The notes below the pieces were generated by a model, which searched no databases, was not told the DNA's origin, and worked only from the letters and a program-made list of their open reading frames with translations. From the NCBI GenBank assembly GCA_039194995.1, contig JBCCVR010000183.1:1-15068 (forward strand): a stretch of DNA of 15,068 bases. Reading direction: 5' to 3'. Numbering within the stretch: the stretch's first letter is position 1; the number at the start of each line of letters is the position of its first letter. Both the position numbers and the translations under genes were made by a program. The DNA comes from CCY15215 sp039194995 (lineage in GTDB: Bacteria > Cyanobacteriota > Cyanobacteriia > Cyanobacteriales > Spirulinaceae). Positions 1 to 7,931 of the stretch are shown here, in pieces.

Positions 1-2991
1 ATTCCCTTGCAAGCATTCCCAAGCTACAGCTTTAATATCTTTTTGTACTTCACGATTATCCCATTGACGATCTTCCACAGCTTGATTAAGTTGATTGATA
101 TATTCAAACATTAAATCGGCAATATTGCAAGGCATATTGCTACTTATTTGGTTTTGCGATCTTTCTTCATATTTTGAAATTAAGACTTCTGCATATAGTT
201 TAACGAAAAGGGCAGTTGTAGATCGCCCTTTATTACTTTTGATATCTTCTAGCAAATGACAAAGATCGCGACAGGCATTAAAAAATTCGACATTACTAAA
301 TAGTTCCAATGCTCGTTCTCCTCTTTCCTTCAGATAGCTTTCCATAAAGAAACTGAGTGTTTGCTTTTCTAAGCGACATGGGGAAATTTTACTCTTGATA
401 AGATTACCGAATTTTTCTTCAAAACGAGAGGTAACAATTAAAGCATTTGCAGGAAATTGGGAATAGTCTGGACAAATCGCTTCTTGTGTTTTATTACTCA
501 GTTCGGATAGGCGATCGACGATAACAAGAAGGCGCTTTTTTTGGAGTAAATTATTGAGGAGTTCATCGGGGATTGGGGTGCGATCGTTAATCAATTCTTG
601 AAGTTGTCCTCGTACTGCTTCTAAAAATGGTTGTTCGATATCCAAAAAGTTTTCTTCTAAAAGTAAGGGAATCATTTTATGCTTGGCAATTCGTTCTGTA
701 CTGTTTTCAGACATACTCCATTGAGCAATTTGGCACGCAAGGCTTGTTTTTCCAATGCCTCCTTCTCCATAAATTAGCAAGCACGCACGAGCTTTATTAA
801 ATTCTGCTTGTAAATCTCTTCCGACAATCGAGTTTTTGATTTGTTGATTGTATTTAATTTGGAGAGGAATATAAATATGCCGCTCTTTCACTGTATTTTT
901 TTCTTGAAAGCGTTCTCGTGCCGATTCAATATAGCGATCGATCCAAGCATCAAGAACCTTTGGACGATATGCAAACAATTGCGTCCATAAAATCCAACGC
1001 ATAAATACTCGTAAACCTCCTAATTGAGAACCACCTTGTAACCTAAAAGCAAGAGGTAAACTATTATGGATTTTGAGTAACCACAAAGGACGCAGGCCAA
1101 ACAAAATTACGTTTAGGACTGGTACTAAAATATATCCAAAGACAAGAAAAAGCCAAGGGTATTTATTGAGCCAGAGGAAGAAGCGATCGGCATAGCGAGA
1201 GTCCCGTTCTGTTTTAAGAGATTCAATTGCTTTTGCAACGGTTTCTCCTGAGTCATTTAGTGCTTTCTTATAATCTACAAACTCAGATTTGTACTGTTCT
1301 AAATATAACAATATTTTTTCGAGTTCTTGAATTCCTTGATTGAGATACGAAGTTGATGAATTTTTGAGATCGTCTTCAAAAATTTTAGCTAATGTTCGAG
1401 CTGCATTAGCTCGAACTCTACCATGTTCGTCATGATTGAAAACTTGAATTATTTCAGATACTTGGCCTTTTGAATTCTTACCCATTTCTCCTAATGAGGA
1501 CAATGTAATTAAACGAACTTTCCACTCTGAGTCATCTAATAACTTTGTTAGCATCGGAATAGTGTCTTTAGCATCTTTACCAATTTGACCAAGAGATAGT
1601 GCTGCATTAGATCGAATTTCCCATTTTGATTCTTCAAGGTTTTCAGCAAGAATAGGGATTGCAGATTTTGCTTTTGAACCCATAGAACCTATAGCAGAAG
1701 CTGAATTTTGTCGAACTGTCCACGGTTCATTTTTATTCTCTAATATTTCAATAAGTACAGGCAGAGCTTCCTCATTATTCATCCCAATTTTGCTTAGAGC
1801 GGAAGCTGCATTTTGACGGACTAGCCAATGTTCTTTTTTATTTTTCAATATTTCAATAAGTGTAGGTAACGCATTTTTAGCATCTTGACCAATTTGACCG
1901 AGAGATAGCGCTGCATTAGTTTTAACTTCCGACCTTTCATTTTCATCTTCTAGTATTTTAATTAATAAAGGTACTACACTCTTTGTATTCGATCCAAAAT
2001 TTGACAAAGAACCAACCAGATTTTGTCGAACTTGCCATTTAGGTTCATTTTCTAAAGTTTTAATTAAGGTATCAAGTATATTTTTTGTATTTGCAGCAGA
2101 AGCTCTTGAAATAAAGAGAGCACTATTTTGCCTGACTATATAATCTGGATCTTCTAAAAGATCGACAAATAGAGACAGAGTATTTTGGTGAACAGGTTGA
2201 ATATCTCCAAGTGCTATTACAGAATTTCGCCGAACTATTTTATTGGGATTTTGAGAAGCATCTATAAGCGCATCAACAGCAGGCTCGTGAATTTTAGTTA
2301 AAGTTTTGATAGCATCAGAACTTATTTCATTCGGATATTCTAGTCCTTTTATCAATATGGGAATCAAATCTGAAGGTTCAACTCCAAGATGAACTAAAGC
2401 ATAAGCAACTCCTAGTTCAAGATATCGGTTTTCTATCTCTGTATCTTGGTTTATATTGAATAAGGTTTGATGTAACTTCGCTATGGCTTTCTCTCTATTT
2501 TCAGACTTGAAATCAATTTTACCTAAAGCAATGCTAGCATTATATTGAACTATTTTTTTGTCATCTTGCAAAGCATTGAGTAATCCCTGAGTAACACCTT
2601 CTCGATCTAAACCAATTTCTCCAATTGCAAATGCTGCATTACGGCGTACTTCCCATGTTTTATCCTTGGCTAAAGTCTTCAAAAGACTTGGAATTGCTGC
2701 TTCAGCATTAATTCCGATTGTGTGTAAAATATGAATTGAATTAACACGAATAGATTGATTTCCATTCTCAATTGCTTTTATCAAATCTGGTACGGCTTTT
2801 ACACCCATTTTTTCTAGAGAGTAAATTGCCTCTTGATATTTTTCGGGATCGCTTAACTGTTCGATCGCAGCCTTAATTTCAGTTTCTTCTGACTCTTGCG
2901 ATCGCACCGGAGTCCCAAAAGATAACGATATGCTAACAATGGTAGTTACAACAAAGGTTAAAAAGAAGAACTTGCGTCGATTCTCAGGCAT
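1..2991 (-). CDS. Membrane-anchored HEAT-repeat protein with STAND/NACHT-like NTPase domain (C-terminus beyond left edge)
   Basis: The frame is open for 997 codons from ATG 2991 to base 1 with no stop, so the C-terminus lies outside the window; an in-frame stop at 3103-3105 bounds the start. Residues 1-32 resemble a signal peptide or anchor (basic start, hydrophobic 8-25). Residues about 35-540 carry at least 12 HEAT-type repeats with a recurring VRxNAAxALGxIG core. A charged helical linker follows, then one strong membrane helix at about 612-634 with basic residues on its C-terminal side. The NTPase has Walker A GEGGIGKTS (742-750), Walker B LLVIVD (821-826) followed by E830, and a TSR sensor ending at R856, all typical of STAND ATPases. 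I infer extracytoplasmic repeats and a cytoplasmic NTPase. Known STAND proteins are ligand-triggered switches, but the ligand and output are unknown here. No nuclease or other effector domain is seen in the visible part. The gene is AT-rich with one HIP1 site. Confidence 0.85.
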   Translation of the reverse strand, partial: MPENRRKFFFLTFVVTTIVSISLSFGTPVRSQESEETEIKAAIEQLSDPEKYQEAIYSLEKMGVKAVPDLIKAIENGNQSIRVNSIHILHTIGINAEAAIPSLLKTLAKDKTWEVRRNAAFAIGEIGLDREGVTQGLLNALQDDKKIVQYNASIALGKIDFKSENREKAIAKLHQTLFNINQDTEIENRYLELGVAYALVHLGVEPSDLIPILIKGLEYPNEISSDAIKTLTKIHEPAVDALIDASQNPNKIVRRNSVIALGDIQPVHQNTLSLFVDLLEDPDYIVRQNSALFISRASAANTKNILDTLIKTLENEPKWQVRQNLVGSLSNFGSNTKSVVPLLIKILEDENERSEVKTNAALSLGQIGQDAKNALPTLIEILKNKKEHWLVRQNAASALSKIGMNNEEALPVLIEILENKNEPWTVRQNSASAIGSMGSKAKSAIPILAENLEESKWEIRSNAALSLGQIGKDAKDTIPMLTKLLDDSEWKVRLITLSSLGEMGKNSKGQVSEIIQVFNHDEHGRVRANAARTLAKIFEDDLKNSSTSYLNQGIQELEKILLYLEQYKSEFVDYKKALNDSGETVAKAIESLKTERDSRYADRFFLWLNKYPWLFLVFGYILVPVLNVILFGLRPLWLLKIHNSLPLAFRLQGGSQLGGLRVFMRWILWTQLFAYRPKVLDAWIDRYIESARERFQEKNTVKERHIYIPLQIKYNQQIKNSIVGRDLQAEFNKARACLLIYGEGGIGKTSLACQIAQWSMSENSTERIAKHKMIPLLLEENFLDIEQPFLEAVRGQLQELINDRTPIPDELLNNLLQKKRLLVIVDRLSELSNKTQEAICPDYSQFPANALIVTSRFEEKFGNLIKSKISPCRLEKQTLSFFMESYLKERGERALELFSNVEFFNACRDLCHLLEDIKSNKGRSTTALFVKLYAEVLISKYEERSQNQISSNMPCNIADLMFEYINQLNQAVEDRQWDNREVQKDIKAVAWECLQGN
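1567..1919 (-). repeat. Near-identical 44-bp repeat units within the HEAT-repeat coding region
   Basis: Bases 1567-1610 and 1876-1919 match at 41 of 44 positions and lie 309 bases (103 codons) apart in the same frame. Each encodes the core of one HEAT repeat (NAALSLGQIG). The other repeats in the gene are recognisable only as protein, so this pair probably reflects a more recent duplication or gene conversion. Confidence 0.8.
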
Positions 2992-3045
2992 GGAACTAAA
3001 ATACCAAAAATGTATCTCATCTAAGCATTGTCTACATTGTAACTC

Positions 3046-3074
3046 CGTATAATTTCGGAAAATACGAGAGGCAA
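3046..3074 (-). promoter_or_regulatory. Candidate sigma-70-type promoter of the HEAT-STAND gene
   Basis: Read on the minus strand, TTGCCT (3074-3069) is followed after exactly 17 bases by TATACG (3051-3046). Each box matches 4 of 6 consensus bases. The predicted start of transcription would leave a leader of roughly 45-50 bases before ATG 2991. No clear Shine-Dalgarno sequence precedes that ATG. This is a pattern match only. Confidence 0.35.
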
Positions 3075-3172
3075 TCAATCTTATTATGTTTGCAATGACC
3101 TCTTAGCGGACACACCATGATTTTGCTACAATGAGCAATTAAATTAAGATTTGTGAGTCGGGAGAGTTAATT

Positions 3173-3436
3173 ATGATAATCTCGCTGGAAATTACGCCGG
3201 AACTGGAAAATAAATTACGACAAACCGCAGCAAACAAAGGAACGACCCTCGAATCGTATCTCACCGATTTAATTCAACGCGATTTAATATCTCGTGAAGA
3301 GATTGGCATTAGTTTACCTAAAGACGAACTGAGAATTAAAAAACGCCGCTCAAAAGGCAGCGCAAAAGGCTTGATTACAATTTCTCCTGATTTTGACCGA
3401 TCGCGAGAAGAGTTTCAAGTAAATAGAATCTGGTAG
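3173..3436 (+). CDS. VapB-like antitoxin without an adjacent toxin
   Basis: This 87-residue protein has an N-terminal strand followed by two helices (residues 2-38), resembling a ribbon-helix-helix DNA-binding unit. Its C-terminal part, SAKGLITISPDFD (about 63-75) with REEF just after, resembles the toxin-binding tail of VapB/DUF2281-type antitoxins. The start is well supported: GGGAGAG at 3160-3166 lies 6 bases upstream of ATG. In the usual arrangement a PIN-domain toxin gene follows with a short overlap. Here only 43 bases separate the stop from the convergent clpC stop, and no toxin frame exists on either side. It may be an orphan antitoxin left after toxin loss, or one acting on a toxin elsewhere. 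It is divergent from the HEAT-STAND gene and shares a 181-base promoter region with it. The family call rests on pattern recognition. Confidence 0.7.
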   Translation: MIISLEITPELENKLRQTAANKGTTLESYLTDLIQRDLISREEIGISLPKDELRIKKRRSKGSAKGLITISPDFDRSREEFQVNRIW

Positions 3437-3467
3437 GCGATCGCAGCACAAAAACAACCGCGATCGC
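3437..3467. repeat. Pair of HIP1 octamers in a convergent gene spacer
   Basis: GCGATCGC occurs at 3437-3444 and 3460-3467 within the 43-base gap between two convergent genes. As each octamer is its own complement, the pair can fold as a perfect 8-bp GC-rich stem with a 15-base loop on either strand. No T-run follows directly, so a role as terminator is possible but not shown. Confidence 0.5.
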
Positions 3468-3479
3468 ACTCCCAATCTT

Positions 3480-5819
3480 TTAGCCAACGGGTTGCAATGC
3501 CTGTAAAGACTCGCTGGAACTTACTTGAACTTTCCCGTCATCGTCTACATCGACTGTCACCCGATCGCCTGCCTCGATCTGTTTCCCTAAAATCGCCTCA
3601 GCTAAGCTATCTTCGAGGAAGCGCATGATTGCACGACGCAAGGGACGCGCCCCATAACTGGGATTGTATCCCGCACCCACGACCAAATCCATAAAACCGT
3701 CCGTCACTTCCAAGACGATATTTTGCTGTTCTTGCAGGCGATCGCGCACCTCTTTCAACAAAATAGCGGCAATTTCTTTGACTTCCGGTTTGGTCAACTG
3801 GCGGAACACGATAATCTCATCAATGCGGTTGAGAAATTCGGGACGAAAATACTGCTTCAGGTCGTCCATTACCTTTGTCCGGATGCGGTGATATTGCGCC
3901 TCTTTGGCATCATCCATCGACTCGAAACCCATGCCGCTACCACCTTTCTCGATCGCCTTCGATCCGAGGTTGGAGGTCATGATAATCAGGGTATTTTTAA
4001 AGTCTACCTTGCGTCCGCGCGCGTCTGTTAAATGCCCGTCATCCAGCATTTGCAGGAGTAAGTTAAACACGTCCGGATGTGCCTTTTCAATTTCATCGAA
4101 CAGGACGATAGAATAGGGTTTGCGCCGTACCGCTTCCGTGAGTTGTCCCCCTTCGTCGTAACCGATGAAACCGGGAGCCGCACCGATCAGTTTCGATGTG
4201 GTGTGAGGCTCCATAAATTCCGACATATCCACCCGGATGAGATGGTCTTCCGAACCGAAGAGGAACTTGGCCAACGCCTTCGATAATTCGGTTTTGCCAA
4301 CTCCTGTTGGACCGGAGAAAATAAAACTGGCAATGGGGCGATCGCGACCCCCCATCCCCGTGCGCGATCGCCGTACCGCCCGAGCCACGGCGGAAACCGC
4401 TTCTTCTTGACCGATAATCCGTTCGTGCAGTTGTGCTTCGAGGTGCAACAACATTTCCGACTCGGTTTCCGCCAACTTAATCACGGGAACACCCGTCCAA
4501 GTGGAGACAATTTGAGCGATTTCCTCCTCATCGACAATGGTCGGGACTGCCTCCGCTTCTGGGTTAAATTTTTGCTGGCGAGAGTAGCGCACCCGCACCC
4601 GAGAACCCGCTTCGTCAATCACGTCGATCGCCTTGTCGGGGAGGAAGCGATCGTTAATGTAGCGATCGGCTAAATTCGCCGCTGCCGTCAGTGCCTTATC
4701 GGTAATGGTGACGCGATGGTGTTTTTCGTAGCTCGATCGCAGTCCCCGCAAAATCTCCACGGTTTCTTCTACCGAAGGCTCTCCCACGAGAACTTGCTGA
4801 AAGCGCCGTTCTAAAGCTGCATCCCGTTCGATATGCTTGCGATACTCATCAAGGGTCGTTGCTCCCAAACATTGCAACTCACCCCGTGCTAAAGCAGGTT
4901 TCAGCATACTGGCTGCATCTACGCCACCGCCGATCGCCCCCGTGCCGATGAGATTGTGAATTTCGTCAATCACTAAAATAATATTGCCCGCTTTCTTCAC
5001 TTCTTCCACAACGGTTTTCAAGCGTTCCTCAAATTCCCCTCGGAAGCGAGTCCCTGCCATTAACGCCGCCATATCGAGGGCAATCACTTCTTTGCCCCTG
5101 ACCAACTCCGGTACGTCATCTCTGGCGATGCGCTGGGCCAAACCTTCCGCGATCGCGGTTTTCCCTACCCCCGGTTCTCCCACTAAAACGGGGTTATTTT
5201 TCGTGCGACGACCGAGAATTTGTAAGACCCGTTCCACCTCGTTATTGCGTCCCACCATGGGATCGAGTTTGTCTTGCCGAGCCAGTGCCGTTAAATTGGT
5301 GCTGAAATCGGCTAAATTGGCGGGAACGTCTCGCGTGCCGCCAAAAACTCCCGTTTCTGGGTCGATACTCGCCCCGGCTGCCGCCGTTTCGCCCATGCGG
5401 CGAACGAGTTCCGTGCGGAGTTCTTCGCGATCGATGCCGAGTTGCTGCAAGACTTTAATGGCAACGCTCTCTTGTTCCTTGGCCAGAGCTAATAATAAAT
5501 GTTCCGTGCCAATATAGGTATGCCCCATTTGTCTCGCTTCATCAAAAGCGTGTTCGAAGACTTTTTTCGCTTTTGGAGTAAAAGGGAGATTGGGGGGGAC
5601 ATAACCGGGACCTCGACCGATGTAGCGTTCGACGGCGGCTCTAGCCGCTTTTAGGGTGACACCCATATCCCGCAGCACGCGGGCGGCGAGGGCGTTTCCT
5701 TCACCAATTAAACCTAAGAGTAATTGTTCCGTACCGACGAGATTGTGGCCCGTGCGGCGAGCCTCTTCTTGCGCCAGCATAACAGCTTTAATAGCGGTAT
5801 CTGCAAAATGTTCAAACAT
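3480..5819 (-). CDS. clpC: ClpC-family Hsp100 ATPase with strongly shortened middle domain
   Basis: This is an AAA+ unfoldase that would feed substrates to a ClpP-type protease in the cytoplasm. The 779 residues comprise a double Clp-N domain (1-145); AAA-1 with Walker A GEPGVGKT (214-221), Walker B ILVIDE (281-286) and arginines 338-339; and AAA-2 with GPTGVGKT (503-510), IVLFDE (571-576), R665 and a sensor-2 region GARPLRR (723-729). The MGF tripeptide at 630-632 occupies the place of the ClpP-docking loop, so protease coupling looks retained. Between SRVRV (406-410) and the conserved EEIAQIV (432-438) there are only about 21 residues. Cyanobacterial ClpC as I remember it has roughly 45 more there, forming the coiled-coil middle domain, and is about 820 long. 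The difference in total length fits that one deletion. It may therefore be a second ClpC paralog rather than the main essential one. No good Shine-Dalgarno sequence precedes ATG 5819. Confidence 0.93.
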   Translation of the reverse strand: MFEHFADTAIKAVMLAQEEARRTGHNLVGTEQLLLGLIGEGNALAARVLRDMGVTLKAARAAVERYIGRGPGYVPPNLPFTPKAKKVFEHAFDEARQMGHTYIGTEHLLLALAKEQESVAIKVLQQLGIDREELRTELVRRMGETAAAGASIDPETGVFGGTRDVPANLADFSTNLTALARQDKLDPMVGRNNEVERVLQILGRRTKNNPVLVGEPGVGKTAIAEGLAQRIARDDVPELVRGKEVIALDMAALMAGTRFRGEFEERLKTVVEEVKKAGNIILVIDEIHNLIGTGAIGGGVDAASMLKPALARGELQCLGATTLDEYRKHIERDAALERRFQQVLVGEPSVEETVEILRGLRSSYEKHHRVTITDKALTAAANLADRYINDRFLPDKAIDVIDEAGSRVRVRYSRQQKFNPEAEAVPTIVDEEEIAQIVSTWTGVPVIKLAETESEMLLHLEAQLHERIIGQEEAVSAVARAVRRSRTGMGGRDRPIASFIFSGPTGVGKTELSKALAKFLFGSEDHLIRVDMSEFMEPHTTSKLIGAAPGFIGYDEGGQLTEAVRRKPYSIVLFDEIEKAHPDVFNLLLQMLDDGHLTDARGRKVDFKNTLIIMTSNLGSKAIEKGGSGMGFESMDDAKEAQYHRIRTKVMDDLKQYFRPEFLNRIDEIIVFRQLTKPEVKEIAAILLKEVRDRLQEQQNIVLEVTDGFMDLVVGAGYNPSYGARPLRRAIMRFLEDSLAEAILGKQIEAGDRVTVDVDDDGKVQVSSSESLQALQPVG

Positions 5820-6339
5820 AGGATTTTCGGGATTTAAGTTAAGAAATGGTGACTATTTTTTACTTGCTGGTTTTACTCTAACGATCCCGGAAGATCGCGA
5901 AAAGTCGAATCATCCGTATAGTAACGGTAGGGTTGAAAAAGAAGAGAACGAAAGAATCCACATGACAGAAGCAAAACTAGACATCTTTCTGGTACTGTGA
6001 TGTTTGTTCGATCGCGCCGGGTTGGGAAGTAATAATCGGTAAACTAGGTCGGTAAATGGGGGCTTTCAGCCCACAGTTCCTTACAAGATTCGGAGTTGGA
6101 ATATTGACTGCTGGTTCGAAATTGCGATAGCTGCTTCTATTGTACCCGCACTCTTGGTTGACTGTAGAAAAATTAAGGGAATTTCTTGAATTGTTGTCTC
6201 TACATTATGGACTGTACAGAAGAGACAATTTTGGGTTTGGGGTGGGTGGTTGGGGGATTGCTCGTTGCTTGAGAATATTTTGCCCGCAATTCTCGGACTT
6301 TCCGAGGGCAAAGAGCGATCGCCGGCAGGGGAATCGCTT
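5820..6339. other. 520-base intergenic region between clpC and the beta-propeller gene
   Basis: I see no credible gene here. Open frames on either strand are short, lack recognisable domains and run into the coding sequences on one side or the other. The stretch must contain the clpC promoter, but I find no pair of boxes with acceptable spacing. It holds two small inverted repeats: 6057-6075 (8-bp stem with one mismatch and a TTC loop) and 6194-6228. Confidence 0.6.
6194..6228. repeat. 8-bp inverted repeat with 19-base spacer downstream of the propeller gene
   Basis: TTGTCTCT at 6194-6201 is the exact complement of AGAGACAA at 6221-6228. It lies about 110 bases past the stop of the gene ending at 6340, so it could stabilise or end that transcript. 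On the minus strand no T-run follows, and the loop is long, so terminator function is doubtful. Confidence 0.3.
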
Positions 6340-7878
6340 CTACGGCAGCCACTTGGGGTTAAAACCGATAAACGGTAACTCTGCCAATTGCGGCGGCGCA
6401 TCGGCTTCATCGAGGGAAGCGGGAGGAATCAATAACCACAGTTTGCCCGAGGCGATCGCTTCCCCAGAATTCGCTTTCAGAACATTTTCCTCTAACCTTT
6501 GATCGACAAGGATTTGATCGAAAAGCAGTCCCAAGGTATCGGGGGAAAGACTGAAATTTATGTCTTGATATTGGGGTAAAGTTGTCAGAGGAACAACGTT
6601 TTTGCTGTCGAGATCGATCGCTGCAATGTAAGGCTGTTCGACATATAGCTCTCCTTCAATTAAATTGGTTAGCACGCAGTAAAGACGATCCCCTGAAGCA
6701 GCAAATTGACAGTTGACAATCGAGCCGTTTTTATTAAAAATCTCTTCTTCGCGCCCCTGATTATTGACTAAATAGAGTGACTGTGTTCTCGCCAAATCGG
6801 GATTGTTACGCTTAAAATCCACCATTGCGGCTGATATCCCATCGGGGGTAAAAGCCAAAACTCTCCCAAACTGGGCAAAAAAGCCGATAGGTTCTGCATC
6901 CGATTCGGGCGAGAGAAGCGCAACCCCTTCTCCTTGGAGGTTGGCGATGGTTTGATTATCTGGGGCGATACGAAATTCACCTTCGGAGGAATTGTTGAGA
7001 GGAATGGGGGAATTATCACCGCGAATCACCCATAATCGATTCGGTTCTAGGGGGTTTTCTCGCTTTGCACGCTGCACTACCAACATATTGCCATTTTCTG
7101 AGAGATCGAAGCCGCGAATTTGATACTCTTCGTTATCCAAAATTAGCTCGATTTGTCCGGCTAGGGCGCGATCGCTTTCCCGGCGATCCTCGGAAAGCCC
7201 AGTGGAGACGCGATAGAGTTTTTGCTCGAGCAACCCGTCTCTGGTAACTTGGCGATCGGCAGCACCGAAAAGAATGTGTTTGCCGTCCGGATAGGGTTCA
7301 AAGTCGGTAATAACCAGACGGGGGGGAGTTAGGACAATTTCTTCCTGTCGGGTGAAGTTGTAGAGAATGAGGCGACCTCTCTTATCTCCTTCCAAGCCGA
7401 TGTAGGCAAAAATGCGATCGGGGGTGCTGAATTCTGCTTGGAAGGGTTGCAAGCGTTTGCCCGGGCGATCGCTGCCTTGAAATTTTTCCGTTGCCCCTTG
7501 CAGTTCGACGCGATAGGTATTACCGTAGGGTGCCGGAAAATCGGGAGTATAAGCCATTCTCCGCCCCGCCCAACTGAATTTTCCCGGCAGGGGGTTGTCT
7601 GCTTCGGGTTGTTCTAGCAGGGTGATTTTCAGGTTGTTGACGACGCTTTCTCGAGCCATAGGACGGCTGAATTTCATCACAAAAGCCCGATCGCGCACGT
7701 CAACCACGCGATCGCCCCAAGTGAATTCCCGTACTTTCGGTCCGGTTTCGATCAAGCAGCGATCGCCCCAGCACAACCAGCCCCCCAAAATTAATAAAGC
7801 CGCCGCGTCGGAAAGAATGATAATGGTAGTAATGGAAACGCGATCGATCGCGTATAAATCAATAAATTGTTTTTTCAT
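6340..7878 (-). CDS. Membrane-anchored Ig-like and beta-propeller (TolB/PD40-like) protein
   Basis: The 512 residues begin with a hydrophobic segment (about 15-37) that probably anchors the protein. It is followed by a region (45-152) resembling the SbsA/Big_5 Ig-like domain, with the typical FSRPM start and a WAGRRMAYTPDFP stretch. The rest (155-505) contains repeated units with SPD, APD and TPDG turns next to hydrophobic strands, as in PD40/TolB-like propellers. I infer an extracytoplasmic scaffold or sensor; no catalytic motif is visible. It is the last gene of a likely three-gene unit, 53 bases after the TIGR03943 gene. That gap is mostly a heptamer repeat and has no Shine-Dalgarno sequence, so translation initiation may be weak or unusual. 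Whether it works with the permease pair upstream is unknown. Confidence 0.75.
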   Translation of the reverse strand: MKKQFIDLYAIDRVSITTIIILSDAAALLILGGWLCWGDRCLIETGPKVREFTWGDRVVDVRDRAFVMKFSRPMARESVVNNLKITLLEQPEADNPLPGKFSWAGRRMAYTPDFPAPYGNTYRVELQGATEKFQGSDRPGKRLQPFQAEFSTPDRIFAYIGLEGDKRGRLILYNFTRQEEIVLTPPRLVITDFEPYPDGKHILFGAADRQVTRDGLLEQKLYRVSTGLSEDRRESDRALAGQIELILDNEEYQIRGFDLSENGNMLVVQRAKRENPLEPNRLWVIRGDNSPIPLNNSSEGEFRIAPDNQTIANLQGEGVALLSPESDAEPIGFFAQFGRVLAFTPDGISAAMVDFKRNNPDLARTQSLYLVNNQGREEEIFNKNGSIVNCQFAASGDRLYCVLTNLIEGELYVEQPYIAAIDLDSKNVVPLTTLPQYQDINFSLSPDTLGLLFDQILVDQRLEENVLKANSGEAIASGKLWLLIPPASLDEADAPPQLAELPFIGFNPKWLP

Positions 7879-7880
7879 TG

Positions 7881-7915
7881 TTATTGGTTATTAGTTATTG
7901 ATTATTGGTTATTGA
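7881..7915. repeat. Five tandem heptamers (TTATTRR) at a translation start
   Basis: Five consecutive 7-base units, TTATTGG, TTATTAG, TTATTGA, TTATTGG and TTATTGA, fill 7881-7915. This resembles the short tandemly repeated heptanucleotides known from filamentous cyanobacteria. The array ends two bases before ATG 7878 on the minus strand and thus occupies the whole ribosome-binding region of the propeller gene. Confidence 0.85.
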
Positions 7916-7931
7916 TAGCCAAACAACGAAA

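Noticed and set aside
1567..1919. CRISPR-like repeats
   Set aside because: The two similar units are in frame within a protein-coding HEAT array, differ at three positions and are 309 bases apart. No regular spacer pattern exists anywhere in the window.
4984..5517. Long plus-strand open frame of 177 codons opposite clpC
   Set aside because: It lies wholly inside the well-supported clpC coding sequence on the other strand, is rich in Ser, Arg and Pro as expected for an antisense frame of such a gene, and has no domain.
6081..6502. Open frames on both strands across the end of the propeller gene
   Set aside because: The plus-strand frame (6140-6502) and the minus-strand frame (6081-6410) both overlap the 3' end of the 6340-7878 gene, have no ribosome-binding site and no recognisable domain.
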